Assembly (NCBI RefSeq): GCF_000150275.1
Contig: NW_002060947.1
Location: 2,283,740 to 2,347,739, forward strand
Direction of reading: 5' to 3'
DNA: 64,000 nt
From: Trichoplax adhaerens
Lineage: Eukaryota > Placozoa > Uniplacotomia > Trichoplacea > Trichoplacidae
Shown piece after piece: positions 19,447 through 31,300 of the stretch (its first letter is position 1; each line of letters starts with the position of its first letter). The translations under genes and the position numbers were made by a program. Below the pieces are notes generated by a model, which saw nothing but the letters and a program-made list of their open reading frames with translations, was not told the origin of the DNA and searched no databases.

Positions 19447-19500
19447 ATGGACTTCTAGAAACATCGAGGGATGCTCAAGGTACAGTATCTAGAAGTCCAT
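19447..19500. repeat. Fold-back element 3
   Basis: ATGGACTTCTAGA at 19447 and its perfect 13-bp reverse complement ending at 19500 enclose a 28-nt loop that includes GTACAGTA. Confidence 0.7.
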
Positions 19501-19567
19501 ATGCAGTGTAAACATTCAGATTTTAAGTTGAACATCAAGTTACTGGAGGCACGTTTGCTACACAAAT

Positions 19568-21580
19568 ATAGTACTGTACGGTACGTACTTTACAGTGTAC
19601 AGTACAGTTTGCGGATGTACTGTACTGTACAGTAGTACACTGTAGCATTGCATAAAAAAATTTTTTCGGCGTGCACATTTACCCGAGTTGTTGTTTTAGA
19701 AAATTAAAAATTTTTTTTTGCCTCTGGTAGTCCAGTGATCAGTGGAGTACTGTACTGTACAGTACCGTACCGAACAGTACAGTACTGTACATGGGGGTGC
19801 GAAAATAAAATCTGTTCCGAATAGTACTGTACTGTACATACTGTACTGTACAATGTACAGTACAGTATAATAATTAATTATATAATACTATATAATATGA
19901 TATACGGTATACTGTATAATAATATAATATATACTGTATATATAATAGACTCAATCTATCTTTTAGTCAGAACATCCTAGTTATTAGTGCGGCCTCCTCT
20001 TTCAGTTGCCAGTAGAGTACCCATTGGTAAGTAAAAAAAATGTATTTTCTTTTTTCCTGTCATTTTTAATGTACAGTACTATGTTGTGTTCAGGAGGTTT
20101 TGTTTTACTGTCAAACTTGCAATTCTTACTGTAAGAGCTGTTTGTGAAATTATCGCTATTTACCATGCAGTTCTGCGATTGAACATGTAATGGCGTACTT
20201 ATTTGATCATGTATTAACAGATACAGCAGAATAGACAAGAGCTTAATATCTGTATCTACTGTACAGAGTATACTGTAAATGATTGTATGTATTTCACGAT
20301 GAGTCATAAAACGGCTACAATTTACGTTTTCACGCTTTAGTTCAACGCGTTTTGTAATCTTAAAAAATTAATTTGTATAATCAGATGTACATAAGTACGG
20401 TACATTATCCGCTAATATGGTAATGAACGAAAAAATTACAGAGTACCACGTTAAATAGAAATGTTCTGCTACTGCTAGAAAATGAAAATAATCATGGTGC
20501 CCTAGCATGCCGTAAATGTAGAGTTTGCGATGAAAATTTGGATCAATTCTGTTTCATATTTTAATATAGAAAAAATTAGTGTAAACGGTATGTAGGTCAT
20601 TACCGTGCCTATACCTAGTTTCAGACAACAGACGTTCAGCACGGCGGATGATTTATTGTGCATATCTAATAAGCTGTTATAAAAGGGCGGAACTTCACGG
20701 TCATCGCACTAAGCAGCACTTTAAAAAGTTATAGCTTGAGTTGGCACTTTTTACATTCTCGTACGAAATCTAAGAAAATAGGAACTTATGATAACTCAAT
20801 TCGGTCCTTTTCCTTAAACGGGTGAACGATTACTCTAAAAATGAGACAATATCGTATTAAGTGTACAGTACTCATTTATTTTTGTAAGGAACTTCGAAAT
20901 TATGTCAGTGGCGTGAAACATCATTACAAAACTATAACTATTGGTAAAAGTAGTCCAAAAAGCAGGAAATGAATCATTGCTCTGATCGGAATACAGCTTA
21001 AGTGTACGGAAACACTACTGTACGGATATTGAATTTACGGCCTAAAATACTCTCAAATACACGTATAACAAGCATTGACGGGAAGATATAACAACTATTT
21101 AATATTCGAGTAGAAATGCCTTTTTTATTTTTTTCCTTTGTATACAGTATACGTGTATGTTACATTATACTGTACAAGCAAGCATAGCAATATACTGTAC
21201 AGTACAATACAGTACAGTATATGTACTGTACATACTGTATGTGTACAGTACAGTACTGTACAGTACTGTATATCTTTCAATATTTACCACAACACTGCAG
21301 TTCCTCTGTTATATTGTACAGTCATTGCACCATTACACTAATTACTACATCGTACTGAATAACCCTATACTGTACTGTACTGTACTGCATTGTACAGTGT
21401 ACAGTCGACAATGTACCGTTAAAAATCTTAACTTGACCGAGATGAGAACCGCACACCTCTGTAGCGTCTGTCTGAAGTTTTACAGTAAACATCTTCGTCA
21501 GTACGGTACTGTACGTACAATACACTACAGTATCTAGTACTATACTGTACAGTACTGTACTGTACTGTATTATTACAATG
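19568..21580. repeat. GTAC-type repeat cluster 2 (upstream of HIF-alpha)
   Basis: Dense GTACTGTAC/GTACAGTAC words at about 19568-19640, 19745-19880, 21138-21275 and 21365-21575, with ordinary sequence between. The cluster ends about 400 bp before the HIF-alpha start codon. Confidence 0.8.
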
Positions 21581-21977
21581 AATTTATTTATTATAACACT
21601 GTACGTACAGATTCTGTAAAGCGTTAATTAAGAATAAAGCATGAAGAATACTAAAGCCGGGCGGATTACAAAAGAAAACTTACTAATAAAACGTTGTGCG
21701 GTAGACTGTACAATATATATTTACTAGTATCACGGGAGGTGTTAACGTTAATAGCAATTACATCTAGTATTTTTACGTGATAAAATTTATTCGCGGTAGG
21801 TAACTATTTTCTAATTTTATACTATTTACTACAATAAATTAGCAATTGCAATAATGCGCAAGCAATTAAGATTGAAGAGCTTATTTGTTTCCTAAACGTA
21901 CTTATGGTTATTCTTTTACAGATTTGCTTCCGAATAGTACTTTCATTCTAAACCATTTCAGCATCTATTGAATCAAG

Positions 21978-24900
21978 ATGATTAATAGACGCAAAGGAAA
22001 TGCAAGTCATAACGCCAAAGCTGCATTGTAAGTTTAGTCGCTAATAATTCTATAACCTATAAGGCTGTTGGTAGCTATCAATTTCTATTGGCGTAGTCTT
22101 CGTTTAAGATCTCTGTTAATGTGCTACCATTTTATTTGAATGTAATTTTGTAATGTGCAAAGAAAATAGTACATCATTCGCTATACAATAACAGTCCTGC
22201 TTATACATTTACATTAGTAGGATGATGTAGATATAGTATCGTAAATTTAGATCGATATTATTGTTGTTATAAATATAGCAGCATATCTGCTAATATCTGT
22301 ATAAGCAGTTGTGAATAAATCATGTCAATTACATTACATAGTATCCAATTTCGTTCTTGATAGAGCAACAGATACCATCTTTTCGATGTCTCTTATTAAT
22401 ATCGGAAGTTTTGAAATAGTAAATAATTCGAATCAGATCAAGCTTTTTACTGATAGAGATATAGATAATTGTTAACTTTACAATAAATTTAGCGATTTCT
22501 TATGAAGAGGAATGTTACTGTAACATTTGTAATCAAATGATACTTTTCTTATAGCAAACAACAAGTTAGAAGAGAAAAGTCGCGAGATGCCGCCAGATCG
22601 AGGCGAGAAAAGGAATCAAATGAAATCACGGCTTTAGCGCAGAGTCTCCCTTTGCCTTTTGCTACTGTTTCAAAACTGGATAAGAGTTCGGTAATTCGTT
22701 TGGCTACAGGCTATATGTTATGCAGAGAGTTGGCCAAATTTGGTTTAAGTATGTTCTATTAGAGGATCTAATTCAATGGTTTACCACGTATATGTCGATT
22801 TACCTATAGTAATGTCATGTTGCTACCTGATGTTGATATCGATTACAAAATGATTGCATTTAAAAGCATTATTGTATTGCTATGTAGGCAAAGCAGACTT
22901 ACCGCATGGCTTAAAAAACGCATATGATGGGGTTGCTTTAGAAGTAAGAGCACTTGCTGTATTATCCTATAACTTTTACCTAAGTCCATTCATACTGAAT
23001 GATTGTTCACTTTTCGATGTTGCAGGCTCTTAATGGTTTCGTCTTTGTTGTAACGCCGGGTGGAAAGATTATCTACATTTCAGACAATGTTGTCTCTTAT
23101 TTAGGATTATCTGCGGTTAGCTAAATAATTTACTACTATATTTTTTATATGGCTATCGATTATAATTACCGAATACTTTATGAACCTAAACTAATGTAAC
23201 TATCCTTTTAACCTCAATAATTGTGTTAATAGGTTGATCTTTGTGGTCTTAGTATCTATGATTATCTACACACTGCGGATGCTCAAGAATTTAGCAACAA
23301 CATTCGTAGTGGTTGTACTGATCTTAGGAGTACATACTGTAAGGATGTAATGAAGAAAGGTAATATGGATTTATTTTATACTCGAATACTGAATATTCAC
23401 ACTACAATCACGCAGGGTAATGATAATAAAATTAATTTTTGCACCTCTGCGAGTAGGAAAATGGCATGAGATCTTTATGCGAATGAAGTCAGCGTTTTAT
23501 AAGAATCAGTCAGTTACTCCGAAATCTCCTGATTATAAGGTAGGGTTTGTTGGAGCTATTTCAGCTATAATAACTGGTTTCTTAACTAGATCTATTAATT
23601 TACAGAACTTCTGAAGCTTTTTGACTATTTGCATATACCTGTGTAGATAAATTTGCTAGATGTTATCTTTGGAAGTTCTATTTCCGTTAAAGTCCGTATT
23701 TTTGTAGACTCTTAGGTGCACTGGGCGATGCTGTGTACAACTACGTTCATCATCTGATAAAATTTGTAATGACTTAAGAGCAACTGATAATATATCAGCT
23801 TGCTTTGTATGCTTTGCGGAGCCTTTGCCTAGCTCTATTGCAATGGACGTGCCACCTCAGCAGAAATACTTCAAAACAACATTTACACTTGACTTAAAAT
23901 TTAACCATTGCGATAACAGGTTCTTCAATGTTAAGAGATTTCTATATTGTGCTGTAGGCGCATTTATTAGATTATTTATTTTCTTACTATTGCTATTAGA
24001 ATAACTGACTGGACAGGATATGATCCCGTGGACCTATACGGAATGTCTTTATATCAGCTCTGCGATAGGGGTGATGATCATAGGGCTAAGGAGTTCCATA
24101 AAAATTGTAAGTTTTTGGCTTTGAATTTAAAATTTTAAGAAGAAACTGGACAGGATTAAAACTTAGTAATTAATATTTATACTAGTGATATTGAAGGGAC
24201 AGTGTGTTCTTACAAACCTGAAAATTTTGGCTAAGTATGGCGGGTGGATCATGATTTACATGAACGCTTCGGTTGTCTGTGATAATGGAGCGCCATCGCC
24301 TCAACGTATTGAAGCCGTTAGCTGTGTTATAGGGTTAGAAGGAAATCTTCATCTGTTGCTTTCTATGATCAACTATATTTATAAACTTTAATTTACTTGA
24401 GCAGGACATCAAGTGGAAAGGATATCACGTCATTGGAGCAACGTTGCGAAAGTCTTAATAACTGTAGAATGTATGCAAGTGAAACTCAAATGTGCTTTGG
24501 AAAAGATGAAAATACAGTAACTCTTAACGCAAATTCAGAAATTTCTTGTGACGTAAGTGATCGTATCAGAATCCCGTATGAAGGGGCGGACGTTAAATCT
24601 GCTTCGGAAATGGAAGAATCCGACGTGGAATGGTTAGCTGATGTACTTGACTACGATACTTTCTCATCAAATCCAATGCTATGCGATTATAACGCGCAGT
24701 CTGAGTTCTGTAAAGACAAGACTGGCAATCATATTGAGGCAGAACAAGTGGCGGTTCCAATTAATGAGAAAGAGGATTATGATGATCTTGCACCATTCGT
24801 ACCTCCTCCAAGCTTCGATAATCGGTTGTATGATAACTTTGTGAGCATTTGCAATGATATACGTACTGAACAGGAATTCATGCCAGATTGCACTTTCCTG

Positions 24901-24984
24901 CCAGCAAATGAAATTTCTAATGAAGATCTAGTTAAAAGTAATTATGACATCATTACTGATAAACGTTACCTGTTGGTTCCATAG
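21978..24984 (+). CDS. HIF1A: Hypoxia-inducible factor alpha (bHLH-PAS)
   Basis: Ten exons (21978-22027, 22555-22748, 22888-22943, 23026-23115, 23233-23359, 23457-23539, 23708-23919, 24000-24106, 24186-24333, 24405-24984) close in frame to 548 aa. The basic region EKSRDAARSRREKES, the helix-loop-helix with LPLP and LDKSSVIRL (about residues 22-75), PAS-A (about 100-200, with IYISDNVVSYLGL) and PAS-B (about 205-350, with LDLKFNHCDNRI and ILAKYGGW) identify a HIF-alpha rather than SIM or NPAS. The C-terminal exon contains DDLAPFVPPPS, the oxygen-dependent degradation motif; Pro486 is the predicted PHD target. When oxygenated it should be hydroxylated by PHD; in hypoxia it would pair with ARNT and activate genes. 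No second LAP motif and no recognisable C-terminal asparagine-hydroxylation domain are seen. The exon 6 acceptor could be 3 bp earlier (23454), and the exon 9 donor was chosen to keep phase. Confidence 0.93.
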
Positions 24985-27900
24985 TTTCAAAGTGCCACAT
25001 TGCATAACATAAGTGCATGATACATTAATGGTGCTACACCTATCGGTAGCTTGTAATTTCGAAATGGCTTCTGTAATAATTAATTTTACCCATCTTTCTT
25101 TATTGTACACAGTGTGAAGTGTACGTTTGACATTTTATGTAGTTAGGCCGAACGTTTTCCATCCCAAAGAATAAATTCTTACTAATTAACTACTTTATCA
25201 CCTCCTTGTCATGATAGATCTTTAAAGATATATTAATAGTAATACGTCGTATATGGTATTAGCAGATCTCTATTTATTGTTAATATATTAACAGTCAATA
25301 AAATGTCTAACCTATATGGAGAATGTGTTCGTTATCATTCTATAAGACTTTATCAGTATTCATAAAATATGAGCAAACTCTAATATCTTTGCAATACTGG
25401 GCATACGCAAAATTTCATTCAATTGCTGATGCCAGATAGCCCTCTATAACCCCGTGATGCTATAGTTCAATAGCTTAAAATTCAGGGTTTCTATAACAAC
25501 TCATTGATACGAAGGATTGGTGAAGTATTGTGAAAAAATTGATATGGTATTGCTGTATGTTCCTAATGATAATCGTATTCACTTTACAAAGTTTGGAATA
25601 CGATTTAGAATTAATTATATATAATTATGGATTTGAGAAACGATAAATTGATATATCAATATTGATATATTACAGTTGAACATCACTGTCACCTCATTTA
25701 GTGTTTGAAACTTATTATTATTTTAAAACAATGACCTTATCGATTTGCGGTAGATCAATTATATTTCTATATTGCATCAGCTCATAAATTGGAAAGCCGG
25801 CACACGTGATAGTTTATAATGTTTCACAATAACCTTTACATTTTGCACGTGTAGGTCATTATTCTGCGACGTATTTGCCTGCGTGTGCTACTGTACGGTA
25901 ATGCAAGCAAGAACCTGTATTAAAATATTAGCTACCTCAATTAGATTATAGCACTGCAAGTGTACTGTAAATTGCCGGTATACGGACACACAAAACAAGG
26001 CTACATCTACAGGTTTGGTGCTGACCGTTGCGTTAATGGATCGAAAGTAAAGAATTCTTTTCATATACGTTAAATTAATATTTGCATATGGATTTGCACA
26101 ATCTTTAATCATGGTGTATCATTACTATAAATAACGATATGCAAATCAATTTTACACTAATTAATACTCTTTTCCTTAGTAACTATTTTGTAGAATACGG
26201 TTAAAAACGCTATTTTAGCTAATAAAATTGCATACAATTGAACTTCGTGAATGCCGGATTTTATTAATAGTTGATAGTCTTTGATAGTAGAAGCACCTGG
26301 ATTAGTTCATTCTCAATGCAAATAAATGTTTATAGTGTATCTGATATGCGTATCCTAATATCGATATATTGATTCCTGAACATAGATTTTTAATAATTGA
26401 ATAAGTTAAAGCAAATTAAATGATTTTATGCATCATATGATAATAATTTTTAGAATAGGCAACAATACACAGAAAGATTGTACATACGCGTATGAGTGCA
26501 ATTCTTGCATTTTTAATATTTATTTCATTAATACCTTGCATAGCTATAGGTACGCATGAGGGATTATACATATACTAATGCACCTGACTATATTCACTAC
26601 GTGGTACATGTAACAAGCTATCGCTATTCGCTAAGACTTGTTTAGTATTACTGTACTACTGTGTTGTATTGGTAGGTATTGGTATTCATTTGAAATTAAA
26701 ATGATCATATAGATGATATAAACTTTCTCGGATAATTATAATCAACAGAAAGGAATTTGGAGAGCGCATCTGATGACGTGATTCTTAGTACATGAAAAAT
26801 GGATTTACGGGTGCAGAACCTAAAATAGGTGATAGATAATAGTTACAATAAAATATAACACCTATTTTTCAATTGTAAATACTGAATATAACGTAGGCTT
26901 AATAGAATAAGAGTGCGACATTAAGTAATATCGTTATGAATGGGATTAATATTACTCTAATCTATTCTTAAATGCAACGGTATTATTTTCATCATGATAC
27001 AAAAAACAAGGTATTAAATGTAAAACAATTGGGTAACTAAATTAAAATTATTATTGCTAAGAATCTCTACCATCACAGGTGCAGTTGTTACCATCGTTGT
27101 TAGTAGTACCACTATTTTCATGCATGAATTCTGCATTAAATTGAATTAAATGTTATATGTGCATAGTAGTGAGTGAGAATATCTACCATCTCTGCTGTAT
27201 TCAATGTGCATATGTTAGCATGCTGGTTAATGCAACACTAATTCATGCAAAGATTAGTATGAATTAACTTACTGCCTCATTAAGCAGCCAGTCTTATTAA
27301 TCCTTGATCATTTAAATTTAAATGAGTGCAAATTATTAAGATAGTGTCTAAAACTCGTATCTGCCAGACCTTTTAATTTTATTGATACTAGATCGCTACT
27401 ATACCTGCTCTTGGAATTGAATAATATGACGGAGTTTCTATAAAGATTAATTGTTGGGATGATTAGTAAGTAGCCATATGAGATCTTGCTATGATTATAA
27501 CAAAACATAGTTATATACATAAATCATATCGATAATTATAACGCTGTATATCAGTAATATTAGCAATAATACCATGTAATTACGTATAGTATTTTGAATA
27601 TTTTAAGCAATAGAATGAATAATGCAATCCTACTCCCAATAAAATTTTACCGCGGCAACTCGAAAATTCTCTTTTATTGAAGTACATTTGCTTACCTTCT
27701 GCATTGTTACGGAAAAATTGAGCATCTAGGTTGTTTGATATATAATAGAAATCATTAAAACTCTTGCTTAATATTATTATAATCAAATATTGGTATCTAA
27801 TAACATGCAAAATCAGTAGTAAAATACCATTAACAAGACGTAAAGTTACTAGTTACTTTCTTTTAAACAAAGTTATGGATAATTTTATATCATTATTCAG

Positions 27901-28387
27901 TGTTACTTATTTGCCGGCGATGTTTTATGACTATTAAAGTCGTTAAATAAATTAGTTGTTATTATGCAATTAATTTTTTAAGACTGCTTTATTAATTATC
28001 TCTTTGAATTTTCTATTTTCTTATACTGAAAGTGTTAGTCTACATCTGATATATAGAATTGTTCATTAATTTGCAATGACTTTACCAAAGTAGATTCTTA
28101 CTAGAGCAATATCACTGTAATAATTTCTGAAGTCAATTGAAAGACATGATGTGAAATTGTTTAAGTAAATTAATAAATGAATTGACAACTGTTTCATTAT
28201 AATTGGGGTAGTATTTACGTCAAGATGAAACAATTTTCACGGTGAGGTTTACAGTATAATTATCGGTAGCTAGCAACACATAATTTATAGCTATTAGGAG
28301 ATTATACGTGATTGTGCTATTCAAATAATATGCTAAAGCACAGTATTGTTAATAAAGTGTTTATAATTATACTTCTTAATAGTAATT
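24985..28387. other. Intergenic, no gene seen (HIF-alpha to FFNP, tail to tail)
   Basis: AT-rich, only short ORFs without motifs (for example 25888-26112, 27308-27520). It lies between the 3' ends of HIF-alpha (+) and the FFNP gene (-), so it presumably holds both 3' UTRs. No repeat cluster apart from isolated GTACTGTA words. Confidence 0.55.
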
Positions 28388-31300
28388 TTATTTTCTGACT
28401 TTTACATTATATAGTATGAAAATTTTTTTTATTGTAAATAATGACTGTCTTAGAAGAGGTCTTAGAAATTTAAACTGACCATCTTTCTTGTTCCCGAAGA
28501 ATTGATCATCTAATTTAAGGAAAGAAACAAAACAAAGTTGAAAGTTATCATCGTAATAATCAGCTAAATAACAGCAACATTGTACCCTACTGACGTGAAC
28601 AGACAAAAGTTGCAAATAATAAAGCTGTCATGAAATAATTCTTTTATGCTAATAATAGTGACAAGTTTATTAATTGCACATACCTTCCTTCTTGTGTCCA
28701 AAGAACTGATCATCTAAAATAAGGAAATAATTTTTAATAAAATAATTAGGGTAGTAATAAGAAAAATTGTAGCTTACTGACAAAGTAGATAAAGGAAGGT
28801 AACTGATAGCAATGTAGAATAATAGTTTTCTTTACAGAGATAAGATATTTATAATAGAGCTGTTAAAAGTACAAGGGGAAAGACAACGATAACACTTTCA
28901 GTTTCTCAACATTTCTTCAATTTATAATATAGCTTGGAGATTCTAAGTTTAACAAAAATTATAATACATAGTATTGCAGTCTTTTCGGGTGACTTTATTC
29001 TAGAAGTATTATTTAAATACCGTAATTGCGCAGTCGAATTAAAAATACCTATGCTGGGTCATTCAAGTTCAAGTACATTACGTTGTGGCATAAGTTATGA
29101 CTATGCTAGCACAATCATAGCTCTAAAATCATTATTCATTTTAAGATATAACACGAAAATATTTATGATGTTATATAAGCTCTATTTAGACTGCAATGAT
29201 CTTGGCTGAAATATATACATAAATTTAATTAAATACCTTTTTTGGAGCCAAAAAATTGACCGTCTGAATGTAAAGAGAATAAAATGTCACATATTTCATA
29301 TATTATCAATAAAATTTATTTGGAATAAAGAATTATTTGCATATCATAGCGATAAAATTTATTAATAGAAGTTCTTAGTTCATTATAAGATTGCATTCAA
29401 TTACCGTCTCTACTCCCAAAGAATTGAGCATCTAAGATAAAGAAATTAAGGATTTCGGATATTAATTATCGTGAAAATATTTATTCAAATGCAGGAAGCT
29501 GGTATATACTACGCATGATAATATAACGACATTGCATAACTACATGTATGTACTCTATTTGAATAGAGTTTTAAATCGATGGACTTGTTAAAGTAGTAAC
29601 TAAGTACATAAAATCTACGAACAAAAAGATGGGTATAGAATGATATAAAATATGACGTAGATAGATGTGAACTACAGGACGATATGTTACTGTTGCGATC
29701 GTGAGAGTTGTACACATTGCAAGTAATGACCTGAGCAATTGTACACATGCAAAGTATAAACAACTGAAATATTATGAACTGGGATAGGGATTGGTGGTCT
29801 AATTTTCTTATAGTAGAAATTTGAACTAAAGCTATAGAATTTAATGGTTTAAGGAGTTATCAAGTTACAAATGATAACTAATCAGTGATTGTATTAATTG
29901 AGAAATTATTTGTCATGATACTGACTTAGAAGATGAAAAGCTTAGTTTCGTAACATCAAACATATGTTAGAACTAATCAGAGCAGTAATATAAGTTTAAT
30001 ATCTGAATCGTACGATCAGTTCTTACCACGTTTGCCGGGGTTAAAAAACTGTCCATCTAGGTTATAAAAGGGTAAGAAATATTGTGAGGTTAACCATATA
30101 TAAGCAAAATTTTGATATATTTAATTTTAACTTGGTAACTTTTCCAACCTCTTCTGCTTCCAAAAAACTGTGCATCTGATTTATCGAAATTGTAATTGAA
30201 TGTTGGGTTAGAAAGGGATTAAATAATTGATTTAATCAGTTTTCATAATCGATCCTGACCTCCTCTACTGCCAAAGAATTGTTCGTCTGCTTTTTAAAAG
30301 GTAAAACTAATTGTTAGACTAGAAGGGATCAAACATTTGATATCAACTCATATAATCTAAGTGAATTTAATGAACTCTGCAACTATAATCGTTTCCTACC
30401 TTTTCCGCTTCTCTGACCAAAAAATTGGGTATCTGAATCGCAAGATTCCGTAAAGTAAACGATATGATCACAGAGAATCACTAAAAATGAAAAAAACCTG
30501 ACAAGTCATTTCATACCTCGTCTTCGGTCAGGACTGAAAAATTGTGTGTCTAATACGAAAATTTGAGAAAGTAGGTATTCATAACATTAGTATCATAGAG
30601 TTGATAATTAAATGCTTGGTAAACGTACTATTTACCGTATCTACGGCCTGGATTGAAAAATTGGGCGTCTAATTTAAAATTGTAGAGGAAAAACGTTATG
30701 TATTGTCTTATGATTAGTCATTATGGGCAAGTTATAATTATTTTGCTATTATTGAGCTATTTCTAATGATTAAAGTATTTATTGTTATGTATTGGTTGCT
30801 TAGTGAGCTTTCCAGGGTTGAAAAACTGACCATCTAGACAGTAAAATGTAAATTACTTATCTTTTTGATAAATGAATGATAGCATCAAACGATGGAAATA
30901 TTATACGCATATAATTATTTGCAAGATAAATACGTGTTTGTTTCATACCACGTTTGCCTGGGTTAAAAAATTGACCATCTAGTTTGTGGAAAACAAAGTT
31001 TGCACAATTTTAAAGATAAAATAATAGCAACAGTAGGCTGTAATATCATTATCGAATAGTATCTGTTCTTTTTCTTACCACGCTTGCCAGGATTGAAGAA
31101 CTGATCATCTAAATTACATAATGTAAAGCACCATATTTATAATTTGGCAAAGGAATAATATTTGTCAAGAATAATTACATGCGCGCATGTGCTTCTTACC
31201 GCGTTTGCCTTTATCGAAAAACTGTCCTTCTAGATTATGTAAAGTAAAGTTCTTACATTATTGGCAATAGAAGTAATACGGTAGTACTTACTGTAAGGAT

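Larger units (their letters stand above)
17753..21977. other. Intergenic with fold-back elements and GTAC repeats (WPPF to HIF-alpha)
   Basis: No gene recognised. Three inverted repeats lie between 18693 and 19500 and a GTAC-palindrome cluster between 19568 and 21580. A TATAAAAG at 20678-20685 has no gene model close by. Short ORFs at 19229-19423, 20002-20307 and 21138-21537 show no family features. Confidence 0.6.

Noticed and set aside
20678-20685. TATAAAAG box
   Set aside because: No transcript model starts within several hundred bases downstream; chance match is likely.
28934-29209. 91-aa ORF on the plus strand
   Set aside because: Lies opposite the FFNP gene introns, lacks motifs, and has the amino-acid make-up of random AT-rich sequence.
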